From NCBI GenBank assembly GCA_947044405.1, contig CAMRHE010000197.1, forward strand, positions 930,001-994,000: 64,000 bases of DNA, written 5' to 3'. Below are positions 30,971 to 42,818 of this stretch, piece by piece. A program made the position numbers and the translations under genes. This stretch comes from Leptodactylus fallax (lineage: Eukaryota; Chordata; Amphibia; Anura; Leptodactylidae). The notes under the pieces are model-generated. The model saw only the letters and a list, made by a program, of their open reading frames with translations. It was not told the DNA's origin and ran no database searches. The first letter of the stretch is position 1. Each line of letters starts with the position of its first letter.

Positions 30971-32537
30971 TAGTCATGGCCAAAAGTTTTGAGAATGATA
31001 CAAATATTAATTTTTACAAAGTCTACTGCTTCAGTTTTTCTAATGGCAATTTGCATATACTCCAGAAAGTTATAAAGAGTGATCAGCTTAACAGCAATTA
31101 CTTGCAAAGTCAATATTTGCCTAGAAAATGAACTTTATCCCCCAAAACACATTTCAACATCATTGCAGCCCTGCCTTAAAAGGACCACCTAACATCGTTT
31201 CAGTGATTGCTCCATTAACACAGGTGTGGGTGTTGATGAGGACAGGGCTGGAGATCAATCTGTCATGATTAAGTAAGAATGACACCACTGGACACTTTAA
31301 AAGGAGGCTGGTGCTTGCCATCATTGTTTCTCTTCTGTTAACCATGGTTATCTCTAAAGAAACACGTGCAGTCATCATTGCACTGCACAAAAATGGCCTA
31401 ACTGGGAAGAGTATTGCAGCTAGAAAGATTGCACCTCAGTCAACAATCTATCGCATCATCAAGAACTTCAAGGAGAGAGGTTCCATTGGTGCCAAAAAGG
31501 CTCCAGGGCGCCCAAGAAAGACCAGCAAGCGGCAGGACCGTCTCTTAAAAGTGTTTCAGCTGCGGGATCGGGCTACCAGCAGTGCAGAGCTTGCTGAGGA
31601 ATGGCAGCAGGCAGGTGTGAGTGCATCTGCACGCACTGTGAGGCGGAGACTCTTGGAGCAAGGCCTGGTCTCAAGGAGGGCAGCAAAGAAGCCACTTCTC
31701 TCCAGAAAAAACATCAGGGACAGACTGATATTCTGCAAAAGGTACAGGGAGTGGACTGCTGAGGACTGGGGTAAAGTCATTTTCTCTGATGAATCCCCTT
31801 TTCGATTGTTTGGAACATCTGGAAAACAGCTTATTCGGAGAAGAAGAGGTGAGCGCTACCACCAGTCTTGTCTCATGCCAACTGTAAAGCATCCTGAAAC
31901 CATTCATGTGTGGGGTTGCTTCTCAGCCAAGGGAATCGGCTCTCTCACAGTCTTGCCTAAAAACACAGCCATGAATAAAGAATGGTACCAGAATGTCCTC
32001 CAAGAGCAACTTCTCCCAACCGTCCAAGAGCAGTTTGGCGCTCAACAATGCCTTTTCCAGCATGATGGAGCACCTTGCCATAAAGCAAAGGTGATAACTA
32101 AATGGCTCAGGGAACAAAACATAGAGATTTTGGGTCCATGGCCTGGAAACTCCCCAGATCTTAATCCCATTGAGAACTTGTGGTCAATCATCAAGAGACG
32201 GGTGGACAAACAAAAACCAACAAATTCAGACAAAATTAAAGCATTGATTCTGCAAGAATGGACTGCTATCAGTCAGGATTTGGTCCAGAAGTTGATTGAG
32301 AGCATGCCAGGGAGAATTGCAGAGGTCCTGAAGAAGAAGGGTCAACACTGCAAATATTGACTTGCTGCATTAACTCATTCTAACTGTCAATATAAGCTTC
32401 TGTTACTCATAATATGAATGCAATTATATTTCTGTATGTGATAAAAACATCTGACAAACACACATAAAAACCAGAGGGCAGCAGATCATGTGAAAATATA
32501 ATATTTGTGTCATTCTCAAAACTTTTGGCCATGACTG
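30971..32537 (+). mobile_element. Tc1/mariner element, family D (DD35E), complete
   Basis: 1567 bases between TA sites. Ends are (T/C)AGTCATGGCCAAAAGTTTT with short inverted repeats of about 40 bases, unlike the long repeats of families A and C. The first base of the left end is T instead of C. It contains an intact transposase. A nearly identical copy, inverted, is at 61575-63142. Confidence 0.93.
31344..32360 (+). CDS. Tc1/mariner transposase with DD35E spacing, intact
   Basis: 338 codons from ATG 31344 (MVISKETRAV); an upstream in-frame ATG at 31311 is less likely. N-terminal HTH (HKNGLTGKSIAARK) and a GRPRK linker lead to the catalytic Asp in FSDESPFRLFG, Asp in FQHDGAPCHKA and Glu in [12 protein letters not shown] count 35 residues between the last two. 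That spacing matches the DD35E (Traveler-type) group described in vertebrates rather than classical DD34E. It ends at the expected HCKY. No stop or frameshift, so the protein could still be active. Confidence 0.9.
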   Translation: MVISKETRAVIIALHKNGLTGKSIAARKIAPQSTIYRIIKNFKERGSIGAKKAPGRPRKTSKRQDRLLKVFQLRDRATSSAELAEEWQQAGVSASARTVRRRLLEQGLVSRRAAKKPLLSRKNIRDRLIFCKRYREWTAEDWGKVIFSDESPFRLFGTSGKQLIRRRRGERYHQSCLMPTVKHPETIHVWGCFSAKGIGSLTVLPKNTAMNKEWYQNVLQEQLLPTVQEQFGAQQCLFQHDGAPCHKAKVITKWLREQNIEILGPWPGNSPDLNPIENLWSIIKRRVDKQKPTNSDKIKALILQEWTAISQDLVQKLIESMPGRIAEVLKKKGQHCKY

Positions 32538-32539
32538 TA

Positions 32540-33954
32540 ATTGCTTTATTGCCCAACAGATTTATACAAAATTAGATTATTGACAATGAAAGGGTTAACT
32601 GTCCTTTGTCTGTTTGTATTAATGCAGGATGCTGCTGTCAGGCTCTATGATTTCTATCACTAACCTGCCTGCAATTTATTAAATCTGACTAAACTCTCAT
32701 ACTCCTAAGTTTCTGTAGCTCTATTGTTTGCAGTTTGTAAGATTTTCAGAACTCAGTGCTCTGTATCATGCAGTGAGTTGAATCACAAATCTATCTATAC
32801 ATCCACAATTACTGCAATACCTCGTAATCATGCTTACAGCACCTACCACTGATTATTGGCTGAGAGACTGTCAGTTGGTGTCAGGTAGCCCTAGAATGTC
32901 ATTGTGTCTCACAAGATATGTGTCTCTTCTGTATTTTTCCTGTGCAATACATATGGCAGTGGCATTTTTATTCGGTTTAATTAAAATCCAAACAATTTGA
33001 AATATTTGTGTCGAACCCAGCTTGTGATGAATCTGTTCTCCCATCTCTAATAAGGACCCTATTAAACAACCCGATATTCAGGATTATTAGTGGCAACAAG
33101 TGCCCCGAAGAACGATTGTTGCTGATAATAGCACTGTGTAATAGTGCTGCCAATCAGCTGGCTTATTGCATCTTGTAAGGGTGGTGACAATGCTAATTAT
33201 TTTCGCCTAGACATTATTACAGTTTGTACGGTACAAAACCGCACAGCCTGTAATAATTCATAGGTGAATTTAATCAGTATTTCACTTACACAGAAGTGAA
33301 ATACTGGTGGCTGTGGATGGAAAGATGCTATAGCTGCATCCCCTTTATATAGTCTGTCACATCCCTAATGCTGTGAAATATGTTGATCCCTACTCATTTG
33401 AATCCCAGTTTATGTACTTTTCTTTGATATGTGTGGTTTTATATACAAATTACCTAATCCTGTTAGTTCTTTGTTGTTTTATGTGTATACAAGGGGAGAT
33501 TGCCCTTTTTGGCTCCAGCCAAGCAGTTTTATTAGCCCTGGACAAGCAGATGACAAAGGAGGGAGGGAGGGCTAATGACCCTGAGATCAACCCCAGACAC
33601 AGCTTTCCCACAGCCAGGAAAGCACCCTTCTTTCTCAGGATCCTGTATTTGGGAATAAGAGGAGGGGGCACCCTGGCAGGGAGGTGTGTCTGGATACTGG
33701 CCTTAACTGAGACTGAGATCTCGAGTTTTTGTCAGATCTGTGAAAGCAGCTAAGAGAGCTGGGTGTGTCCCTTTCACAACAGAAGGTCTTGCAAGCTCCT
33801 GGAACCAAAGACTTCTAAGCATTATTCTATTTTATTCCTTTTTATTTTTATAGCTATTGGTATTGTGTGTCCTTTGTTATCTCTATACATATGTAGCACT
33901 GAACCATTTCAGTAATAAAGTGTTAACATTAATGTTACTTTGTGTATGCTCTAT
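32540..33954. other. Unassigned non-coding sequence
   Basis: No gene recognised. GACCCTATTAAACAACCCGA at 33056 looks like one end of a MITE whose partner may be GTAATAGGGCC at 34681. An AATAAAG lies near 33915. Confidence 0.45.
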
Positions 33955-34185
33955 GAACCCATTACCTTTTTGGAAGTGTGTATGTGCATGAGGTTTCTGC
34001 TGGACCTGCATCAGTAGTGGTGGCAGTGTTGTGTATTTGGGGTGCGTGGACTGTGTTGGGGTGTGACTTATGCTCAATTTGCAACCCGAGTGAAGGGTGA
34101 GTGCAAGACTGAGTGAGAGGAGTTGAGACAACCCCTGACAGCCGCACCCGCATCATGTGCTATGGCGGCCCGTAAGTGAAAGTTA
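33955..34185 (-). repeat. Interspersed repeat of unknown class, copy 1
   Basis: The reverse complement matches 59243-59462 along its length (TTGCACTCACCCTTCACTCG, CCCAGCAGAAACCTCAT-like segments). About 75-80% identical by eye, so old. Confidence 0.6.
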
Positions 34186-34701
34186 CACCAAACTAAATGT
34201 GGAGGAACGATCTCTACTGCGATCATTTCTCCCCCATTCAACTGCATTGGTTATTGGCTGCACAGAGCAATGTACTGCCAATAATATGAATTTATTATAC
34301 TACATAAAAGATGCAATCAGCTGACCAGCGAGCATTTGGTCAATGGTTAGCTAATTTTCCGGACTGTTAGGCTAAGGCTCCACGTAGTGCAATGCATCAC
34401 TGTTTTTCCCACAGCTCTTTTCACAGAAAGCAGAAACCTTTCTGCTTCAATTATACCTATAGGGAAACCGCCCACGTTTCCTTAGGTATAATTGACATGC
34501 TGCAATTTTCAAAACCGTGACGGTTTTGGAAATCGCAGCATATCCGCTGCGGGTATTTTTTGCTGTGACTGTAAAACACCGCCTTTTTTTCAAAACCGTG
34601 GTGTTTATGCCCAGCCTTACACAGGAATAGGCGTTCCTAGGAGCATTCATTGCTTATAATAATCATGAACATGAGGTTGTGTAATAGGGCCTTTAGAAAC
34701 A
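34186..34701. other. MITE-like non-coding sequence
   Basis: Contains local inverted segments such as CAAAACCGTGACGGTTTTG and a TTAGGCTAAGGCTCCACG-type motif common in frog repeats. It ends with GTAATAGGGCC. No coding. Confidence 0.4.
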
Positions 34702-34703
34702 TA

Positions 34704-36299
34704 CAGTGGGGAAAAAAAAGGATTTAGTCTGTCACCAATTGTGCAAGTTCTCCCACTTAAAAAGATGAGGCTGGCCTGTAATTGACATCATAGGTAGACC
34801 TCAACTATGAGAGACAAAATGAGAAACCAAATCCAGAAAATCACATTGTCTGATTTTTAAAGAATTTATTTGCAAATTATGGTGTAAAATAAGTATTTGG
34901 TCAATAACAAAAGTTCATCTCAATACTTTGTTACACAGTATATCCTTTGTTGGCAATGACAGAGGTCAAACGTTTTCTTTAAGTCTTTACAAGGTTGGCA
35001 CACACTGTTGCTGGTATGTTGGCCCATTCCTCCATGCAGATTTCCTCTAGAGCAGTGATGTTTTGGGGCTGTCGCTGGGCAACATGGACTTTCAACTCCC
35101 TCCAAAGGTTTTCTATGGGGTTGAGATCTGGAGACTGGCTAGGCCACTCCAGGACCTTGAAATGCTTCTTACAAAGCCACTCCTTCGTTGCCCTGGCGGT
35201 GTGCTTGGGATCATTGTCATGCCGAAAGTCCCAGCCACGTTTCATCTTCAATGCCCTTGCTGATGGAAGGAGGTTTGCACTCAAAATCTCACGATACATG
35301 TCCCCATTTATTCTTTCATGTACACGGATCAGTCGTCCTGGTCCCTTTGCAGAGAAACAGCCCCAAAGCATGATGTTGCCACCCCCATGCTTCATAGTAG
35401 GTATGGTGCTCTTTGGATGCAACTCAGCATTCACTCTCCTCCAAAGACGACGAGTTGTGTTTCTACCAAAAATTCTACTTTGGTTTCATCTGACCATATG
35501 ACATTCTCCCAATACTCTTCTGGAACATCCAAATGCTCTCTAGCAAACTTCAGACGGGCCCGGATATGTACTGGCTTCAGCAGGGGGTCAGGTCTGGCAT
35601 TGCAGAATCTGAGTCCCTGGCGGCGTAGTGTGTTACTGACGGTAGCCTTTGTTACGTTAGTCCCAGCTTTCTGCAGGTCATTCACTAGGTCTCCCCGTTT
35701 GGTTCTGGGATTTTTGCTCACCGTTCTTGTGATTATTTTGACACCACGGGGTGAGATCTTGCGTGGAGTCCCTGATCGAGGGAGATTATCAGTGGTCTTG
35801 TATGTCTTCCATTTTCTAATTATTGCTCCCACAGTTGATTTCTTCACACCAAGCTGCTTGCCTATTGCAGATTCAGTCTTCCCAGCCTGGTGCAGGTCTA
35901 CAATTTTGTTTCTGGTGTCCTTCCACAGCTCTTTGGTCTTCACCATAGTGGAGTTTGGAGTGTGACTGTTTGAGGTTGTGGGCAGGTGTCTTTTATACTG
36001 ATAACAATTTCAAACAGGTGCCATTACTACAGGAAATGAGAGGAGGACAGAGGATCCTCTTAAAGAAGAAGTTACAGGTCTGTGAGAGCCAGAAATCTTG
36101 CTTGTTTGTAGGTGACCAAATACTTATTTTCCACCATAATTTGCAAATAAATTCTTAAAAAATCAGACAATGCGATTTTCTAGATATGTTTTCTCATTTT
36201 GTCTCTCATAGTTGAGGTCTACCTATGATGACAATTACAGGCCTCTATCATCTTTTTAAGTGGGAGAACTTGCACAATTGGTGGCTTTTTTCCCCACTG
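34704..36299 (-). mobile_element. Tc1/mariner element, family E, complete but dead
   Basis: 1596 bases between TA sites, ends CAGTGGGGAAAAAA and inverse, long inverted repeats (GTGCAAGTTCTCCCACTTAA). The transposase inside is broken. Confidence 0.92.
34940..35946 (-). pseudogene. Tc1-like transposase (DD34E), frameshift and stop
   Basis: [20 protein letters not shown] starts at 35946 with the HTH ([16 protein letters not shown]). After [11 protein letters not shown] the frame shifts near 35440-35480. The second frame continues to [10 protein letters not shown] and [14 protein letters not shown], 34 residues between Asp and Glu. A TAA follows NLVKT at 34979, after which the usual C-terminal tail is still readable. 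Confidence 0.9.
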
Positions 36300-36301
36300 T
36301 A

Positions 36302-36348
36302 TGTAGATAGATTGATAGATAGATGATAGATAGATTGATAGCTATATA
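36302..36348 (+). repeat. GATA-type microsatellite
   Basis: TAGATAGATTGATAGATAGA and similar tetramers, next to the Tc1 end. Confidence 0.88.
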
Positions 36349-36652
36349 AGCATATGTTTTTCTGAATTTTGAGTATACTTTACAATTTTCTTTTCAAGAA
36401 ACCCATTAATTGCAACACAGAAAGCCCCATGCTATACTGGTAATTAACAGTATGGTACTTTTTTTTTTTTTAAACTGTAGTTTTTATTAAAGTTTTTTGA
36501 AAGAGACACTGATCAAGTACAGAATATTCTTCATAGCAAATAATCCGTTAAGTACACAAAAAACAGCAACACAGAGACAAGATTTAGGGAATACATAAGT
36601 CAAGACAAAGGGAAGGAACAATAAGGAGAAAAACAAAGCAGGGGGTCAGATT

Positions 36653-39600
36653 TCAGAGACCTTGTGTGGCACAGTAGGTATCCCAGTGGGACCAAATTGC
36701 TTCAAATGCCTCTACCGTATAGTTAAGGGAGGCGGTCAAGTACTCCAGACTGCGGATGTCCTTCAGTTGGGCTATCAATTCTGAGATCGCTGGAGGAAGA
36801 ACTTCTCTCCAATGGCGGGCTATAAGCGTTTTGGCCGCGGTACACAAGTAAAGGAATAGCTTAGATGTATTTTTACTGAGACCTTTTGGAGGGAGGTTCA
36901 GCAGATAAACCATGGGATCCAGGGGTATACCCTGGATGAAAAGAATGTTAGTCAGCTTCCCAACCTCGAACCAGAAAGGGCGGACTATGGGGCATTCCCA
37001 AAAGATATGGAACAATGTTCCTGGTGTTGTTTGGCATCGCCAGCAACTGGAAGGGATAGTGGGGTTGAGAGTATGTAATAAAGCTGGAGTATGATACCAG
37101 TGCATAAGTATTTTGTATTGCGTTTCCCTGAACGTTACACAGGAAGAAGATTTAGCTGCTCGGGACCAAATGACCTGCCACTGGTTGTGCGAGATGTGCA
37201 TGCCCAGGGCTCCAGACCACCGGGTCATATATTTGTGGACCACCGGGGTCTGCCCCCCCTGAGAGGTCAAAAGCCTATAAATATTAGAAATTAGGCCTCT
37301 AGTGGAGGTACCTGCCCGACATAGTCGTTCAAAAACTGTAGGGAGGGAGACTCGGGTGGACCCAAACTGGGAGACAACAAAATGAACTATCTGTTTATAG
37401 TGGAGCCACTCTGAGGTAGGCAAGTGCTGTGTGGAGGTGAGGTAGTCGAAGGGCCTGAGCTCCAAGGTTGACGGGTCCACGAAGTCAGGTATGTAGAATA
37501 AACCCAGCCCGCTCCAGGGCCTGACCATAGCAGCAGTGAGTCCGTTTGGGAGAAGTGGATTATATAAAAAGGAGATCATAGATGAGTGTGGGGAGGCCAA
37601 TCGAAACAATTTAGAACAGGTGTTCCAGATAGTCCGAGTAAAGCCGATAGGGCCAAGCAGCGGGGTAGTGGGTGGGGGGGGGGGGAGGACCACAGAAACG
37701 CATTGGGATGAACAGGAGCCAACCAAAGCTTCTCTATCTCCACCCATTTCGTATGTGCCTGGGGTGCCGCCCAAAATGGTATACTATGCAAATGAGCTGC
37801 CCAGTAATAGTGCAATATGTGTGGAACCCCCAGACCCCCCTCCAACTTACCCGCCAGCATCACTGATCGGGGAATGCGATGGCGTTTGCCATTCCATATA
37901 AATTGGAATATTGCTTTTTGTAGGGATCTCAGTTCGGACCTAGGGACTGCTACTGGAAGGGTCTCAAAGAAATAAAGGAGCTTCGGGAGGAGGGTCATCT
38001 TAACTGCAGTTATACGGCCTATGAGAGAAATATGGAGTGGGCGCCACTTATCCAGGAGAGAGCGGAGCTCATGAAGCAGATGAGGATAATTGGCCGAGTA
38101 AAGCGTATGGTACGAAGAGGATAGTTGAACGCCCAGATAGCGCAGGGAGCGGTCTCTTCATTGGAAGTCAAAGTTAGTCTTGAGCAACTGCAAGGCCTCG
38201 CTTGGGATATTCAGAGGCAGGGCTTCCGTCTTACCAGGGTTGACCTTATAGCCCGATAGGTCTCTATAGTCCTTTAAAACACGGAGAAGGTTTGGAAGGG
38301 AGGTATGGGGTTTAGTGAGGGTCAACAGGACGTCGTTCGCGAATAAGCTAATCTTAAATTCCCTATCTCTTACAAACACCCCAGAGACATCTGGGGCAGA
38401 TCTACAGTAATTTGGGCCACCAGGGGTTCAATACACAGTGCGAATATTAGAGGTGACAAGGTGCATCCCTGACGGGTTCTATTACGGATGGACAAGGGAA
38501 GGGAGGAAGCATTAGGGAGCTTAACAACTGCCGAGGGGTGAGAATAAAGAGCCCTTATAGCCGTGAGGAAGGCCCCCCGAGAACCCGTAGCTTTCAAGGG
38601 TGGCTATCATAAATGACCAATCAAGGCGATCGAAGGCCTTCTCAGCGTCCAGACTCAGAAGCAAGGTGGGGGTGGAGTAACGGTTGGCCACATCAATCAA
38701 GTCCACTGCCCTTCTAGTGTTATCTCTCCCCTGACGACAGGGGACAAATCCCACCTGGTCTTTGTGGATGAGAGACGGAAGCCAAAAGTTAAGCCTGTTT
38801 GCCAAGATTTTTGTAAAAAGTTTGAGGTCTGTATTCAGGAGGGCGATGGGACGATAATTAGAACACTCCTGATAGTCCTTGTGTGGCATTGGGACTAGGG
38901 AAATGTGAGAGTGCAGCATAGTGTGCGGGATCGGAGCTCCGTCCAAGAAAGAGTTGAAAAGTTGACACATATGAGGGAGGAGATCAGAATGGAAAGTTTT
39001 ATAATAAGCATAAGTGAACCCATCAGGGCCCGGAGCCTTACCATTAGGGAGACCCTCCAGGACGGCAGTTAACTCCTCGCTCAATATTGGAGCATTAAGC
39101 GAAAAGAGAGCTGAGGTCGGGAGGACCGGGAGTCGACACGAGGCTAGGTAAGAATGCAGGTCTGTCTCTGTAGTGGTGGGGTCTCTCCTAGCAGGCGAGG
39201 GAAGGTTATACAATGTAGTGTAATAATCCCTAAACAAGGCCGCTATGGCATGGGGGTGGTGTTGAAGGGTGCCCTGGGAATCTCGGACAGCATGGGGCGT
39301 AGACGAAACCCGACGGTCTCTCAGGGTTTTGGCTAGAAGTGTGTGGGCCTTATTTCCCCTCTCATAGTATCTCTGGCGGCTGTAGAGGAGGAGGCGTCGG
39401 GTGGCCTGGGTGGCGAGGTCCCGGAGGTCTGCCCTGGCAGTCACTAATTGACGTAGCAAAGATAACATGGGTCGCGACGCTAGTCGCTCGGTGAGGGATC
39501 TGATCTTATTAGTTAAAGCCTCCTCCCTGACCCTCCGGTCTCTCTTAATCTGTGTTCCCAACGCAATGCAGTGACCCCTCATTACTGCCTTATGGGCTTC

Positions 39601-40446
39601 CCACAGTGTGGACATAGCGGGGACTGAATCAAAATTAACTCGAAAGTATTCTTGGAGGTGAGAACGAAGTGAGAATGAAGGAGGGATTCAAGTCGCCAGT
39701 GGCAACGTTTTGTCGGAGGGGGGTGGAGGACAGTGTGAGCATTACAGGGGCGTGATCGGACCAGGATATGGGGCCTATGTCAGCAGACTTTAATAAGCGA
39801 AGGGCCAATGTATTACCAAAAAAATAATCTATTCTGGAGTGGGTTTTGTGGGGGGTGACAGTAAAATGTAAAGGAGCGGGCAGAGGGATTATCCACCCGC
39901 CAAAGGTCGTAGAGGGCAGCTGACCGTACAAGGCAGCGAAACTCTCTTGCTAGTCTTGTCTGTGAGGGTCCAGGAGGCCCATTAGTGAGGGTGAATCTAT
40001 CCATAATTTCAGAGAAAGCCATATTAAAGTCTCCACCCAGTAGTAGTGCAGATCCCTCAAACATTTGCAATTTCCCCAGGACCTGTTTAAGGAAGGGGAT
40101 CTGAGAGGAGTTAGGGGTGTATATGTTGCACAAAGTGATGGGCTGACCGTATAGAAGCCCCTCCAAACTAATATATCGACCCTGAGGGTCTAGGTGAGAG
40201 GCCGAAACAGTGATAGGGCAGGTACGGGAAAGCAAAATAGCCACCCCCTCCCTTCCTGCGACTACAATGTGCAGAGTAAGCAGAGGGGAAGTAATGACGG
40301 GCAAAATTGAACGTGCCAGTATGGTCATAATGAGTCTCCTGGAGAAAGGTTACATCCGCCTGGAGAGAGCGAAGCTCCCGCAGGACCATTCGCCATTTTG
40401 AGTTGGAGCCCAGGCCTTTGACATTTAATGTAATGCACTTAACCAT
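36653..40446 (-). pseudogene. LINE ORF2: endonuclease, reverse transcriptase, C-terminal Cys-His
   Basis: ATG at 40446: CITLNVKGLGSNSKWR and FLQETHYD (APE endonuclease), LLGGDFN, RIDYFF, SWSDHAPVML. RT: GKAPGPDGFTYAYYKTF, YRPIALLNTDLK, VGFVPCRQGRDNTRRA, LLSLDAEKAFD, RQGCTLSPLIFAL. The catalytic YADD-type box reads LFANDVLL at about 38345, so one Asp is lost. The C-terminus has CWRCQTTPGTLFHIFWECP and stops at 36653. About 1265 codons in total. At least six frame changes (near 40250, 39830, 39630, 38560, 38390, 37650) make it non-functional. Confidence 0.92.
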
Positions 40447-41400
40447 AAGGAATACAAAGTGGGTTTGTTGCTAGTGTAGGGAAAAATAAGGCAGAGGCAG
40501 ATCTCACCCAACCATCGAGGGTCCAAATCCTCGAAAATATAGAGGTGGAGGGTCCGGGCCACTGTAGCCAGACGGATTCTCGAACCTGAAAAAGGGGAGG
40601 AAGGAGAAGGGGCAGAGGGGGAGGGGGAAGAGACGGAAGACACACAAAAAGAACAAGGCATAACAAATAAAAAACAAAAATACATAAATAACACAGTTAA
40701 ACTAAATCTAGTGGTCAGGACTAAATCTCCTGGCCGGGGGCAAAAAAGAAATGTCCAAGTTAGGGCCACAAGTGACCCTACCGGGGCCCAACCAGTGGGT
40801 CCACATCTGGACAAAGCCCCCATAGTAAAAGGGGAGGCGGGTGGGAGGCGGGGGGAACCAGCAATAAGCAGATCCGAATAAACAATTGGGGACCAAAAGA
40901 AAGTAACATCTGTCGGACACTGGGGGGGAGGGGGGAGTCTAACCCGCCCGACCGGCAATGCTAAAACATAAGTATGATGCAAAACAGTTGTGGGACCGTA
41001 AAAAAACTGCGTATAAATGTAAATAACAATAGTAACAGAACACCCCTAGTGATCATAGTAGACGTATCCCTCCCAAGGACTAGGAGGTCCGAGAAAAAAG
41101 ATACAGTCACGGAGGAGGGGGCTCCACCCTCGATCTTCTGGAAGAACATTGCTGGCGTCTAGCTGGGTTCTGGGCCGTCCAGACCGGGAGAGGCGGTGGT
41201 GGTGGAGCAACCAATTCCCAATTCTGCAGATCAGGAGGAGGAATATCCATAGCAGTGCAGAATGGCTCCAGGTCTGCATGGAACCGTAGAATAGCAGAGC
41301 GTCCATTGTGCCTAGCCATTAAAGAAAAGGGAAATCCCCAGCGATACGGTATCTGTCGGTCGCACAGAAGCTGCAGCAGAGGGCGCAGGTATCTCCTTTT

Positions 41401-42685
41401 CTATAGCGTAATCCAGGAGAGGTCTTGGTAAAGCTGAATCTTGGCTCCTTCAAATTCGAAGTCTTTAAGACGACAGGCCCTGGAAAGGATAGTTTCTTTC
41501 AGTGCAAAGTCGTGCACGCAGCAAATAACATCGCGTGGAGTGGGGCCAGATCCCTTGGGGTGCAAGGCCCTGTGAGCTCTATCTAGCTTGATTTTATGTG
41601 TAGATGGTTCCTGTAGAATGGAGTTGAAAATCTCCTCCAAGGTAGCATGTAGATCCTCCTCCTGGTTAGCCTCAGGCAGCCCCTTGATTCTAATATTGTT
41701 GCGTCTGCCCCGGTTGTCCAAGTCCTCCAAATGGCGCTGCATGTCATTAACCACCTGGCATTGGGAGAGGACAGTGTCCTGGAGGTGAGACACATGAGAT
41801 CGGGTCTGGTCATGATCGTCCTCAAGGGTATCAACCCGGTTTGCAATATGCTGGAGATCTTGCCGCAGGACAGCGATTTCTGTGCGTATCTCTGAATGAC
41901 ATGCCATTGTGACTTTAGCAACTAAGGATTCAAAGTCCTCTTTTGACGGTAGGTGAGCAAGTTAATTGAGCCATGGTGGAGGATCAGAAGAGGCTGTTAG
42001 AGCAGAGTGTGGCAGAAGTCGGGGTAGTGGGGCAGACGGAGAAGAAGGCTGGGTATGGATAGCAAAGGGGGACAAGGATGGAGTTGCCCCCAGGTCCGCA
42101 TCCTCATCTCCGAGAAGGGGTGGGGGCTGCTGTGAGGGCGCAAGGCTAAGAGGTTGTGGGGGCTGCTGGAGAGTTAAATGTTCCTCCACAGGGCCAGGAA
42201 CATTGAGGCTGCTCAAGGTCAGGGGATGGCTTGTGGGGTTGAGAGGCAGCCGCTGGTGTCTCCTGGGACGTCGGGTCCCCCTGGCTCCGTATGGGGGAGC
42301 CCGCTGATAGAAGTGCCGGTTGGAGCTGCGGGGGAGGGGGGGCAGTCAGCGCTGCGGTGCGAGCAGCCGCCGCGCCTGACTTACCCGGCGGTGAAGGGGT
42401 CTGCTGGGGCCCTGCGCCTGGGCTCTGGAACTCTGACGCTGGCAGGGCTGGAGGTCTGGCAGGCTGGCCTCTCTGCAGGGTGGATGCCCCCTGTGTCGAT
42501 AGCGGGGCCGTCACGGCAGATGTAGCGGAGGCGGCCGGCGCGGTGGAAGAAGATGGCCGCAGCCTCGTGGAGGCCCGCGCTATGGATGCTGTCGGCTGCA
42601 AGAACGCGGACAGGGTAGGTTGGACGAACCTGTCCTCGGATGCACAGTCCCCTGTAGCAGGTGCCCGGGTAGTTTTTTTAGCCAT
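41401..42685 (-). pseudogene. LINE ORF1 (RNA-binding protein), broken
   Basis: ATG at 42685. The N-terminal part is rich in Pro, Ala, Ser and Gln. The frame changes near 42180. An in-frame TAA after PPWLN (about 41962) is followed by a coiled coil (IRTEIAVLRQDL, RVDTLEDD). Then comes the L1-type RRM start RRNNIRIKGLPE and an ALKETILSRA-like C-terminal domain. It would chaperone the LINE RNA. Confidence 0.88.
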
Positions 42686-42818
42686 GGGGATCTAATTAAA
42701 GCTAGTGGTCCCACTTTAAAATCGGGCAGGCAGGAGCTCCCCTAATACACGTCTCACCACATCGAGTCCCTAGCCACGCCCCCAACAGTATGGTACTTTA
42801 AGGGGTTGTTTATATTTA

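Larger units (their letters stand above)
36462..42783 (-). mobile_element. Full-length L1/Tx1-type LINE, inactive
   Basis: The poly(T) at 36462 marks the 3' end. The 5' end at 42783 begins (minus) GGGGGCGTGGCTAGGG. The 16-bp target duplication AACAGTATGGTACTTT is at 36446-36461 and 42784-42799. It has two ORFs in the L1 arrangement with a GC-rich start. Both are broken by several frameshifts. Intact duplications indicate it is not very old. Confidence 0.93.

Noticed and set aside
33355..34140. Possible solo LTR (TGTCACATCCC...CCCCTGACA, with an AATAAAG inside)
   Set aside because: Similarity to the inverted copy at 59243 continues past the proposed right border, and there is no target duplication, so the TG...CA ends are probably chance.
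42291..42695. GC-rich plus-strand frame opposite LINE ORF1
   Set aside because: Antisense shadow of the Pro/Ala-rich ORF1 N-terminus.
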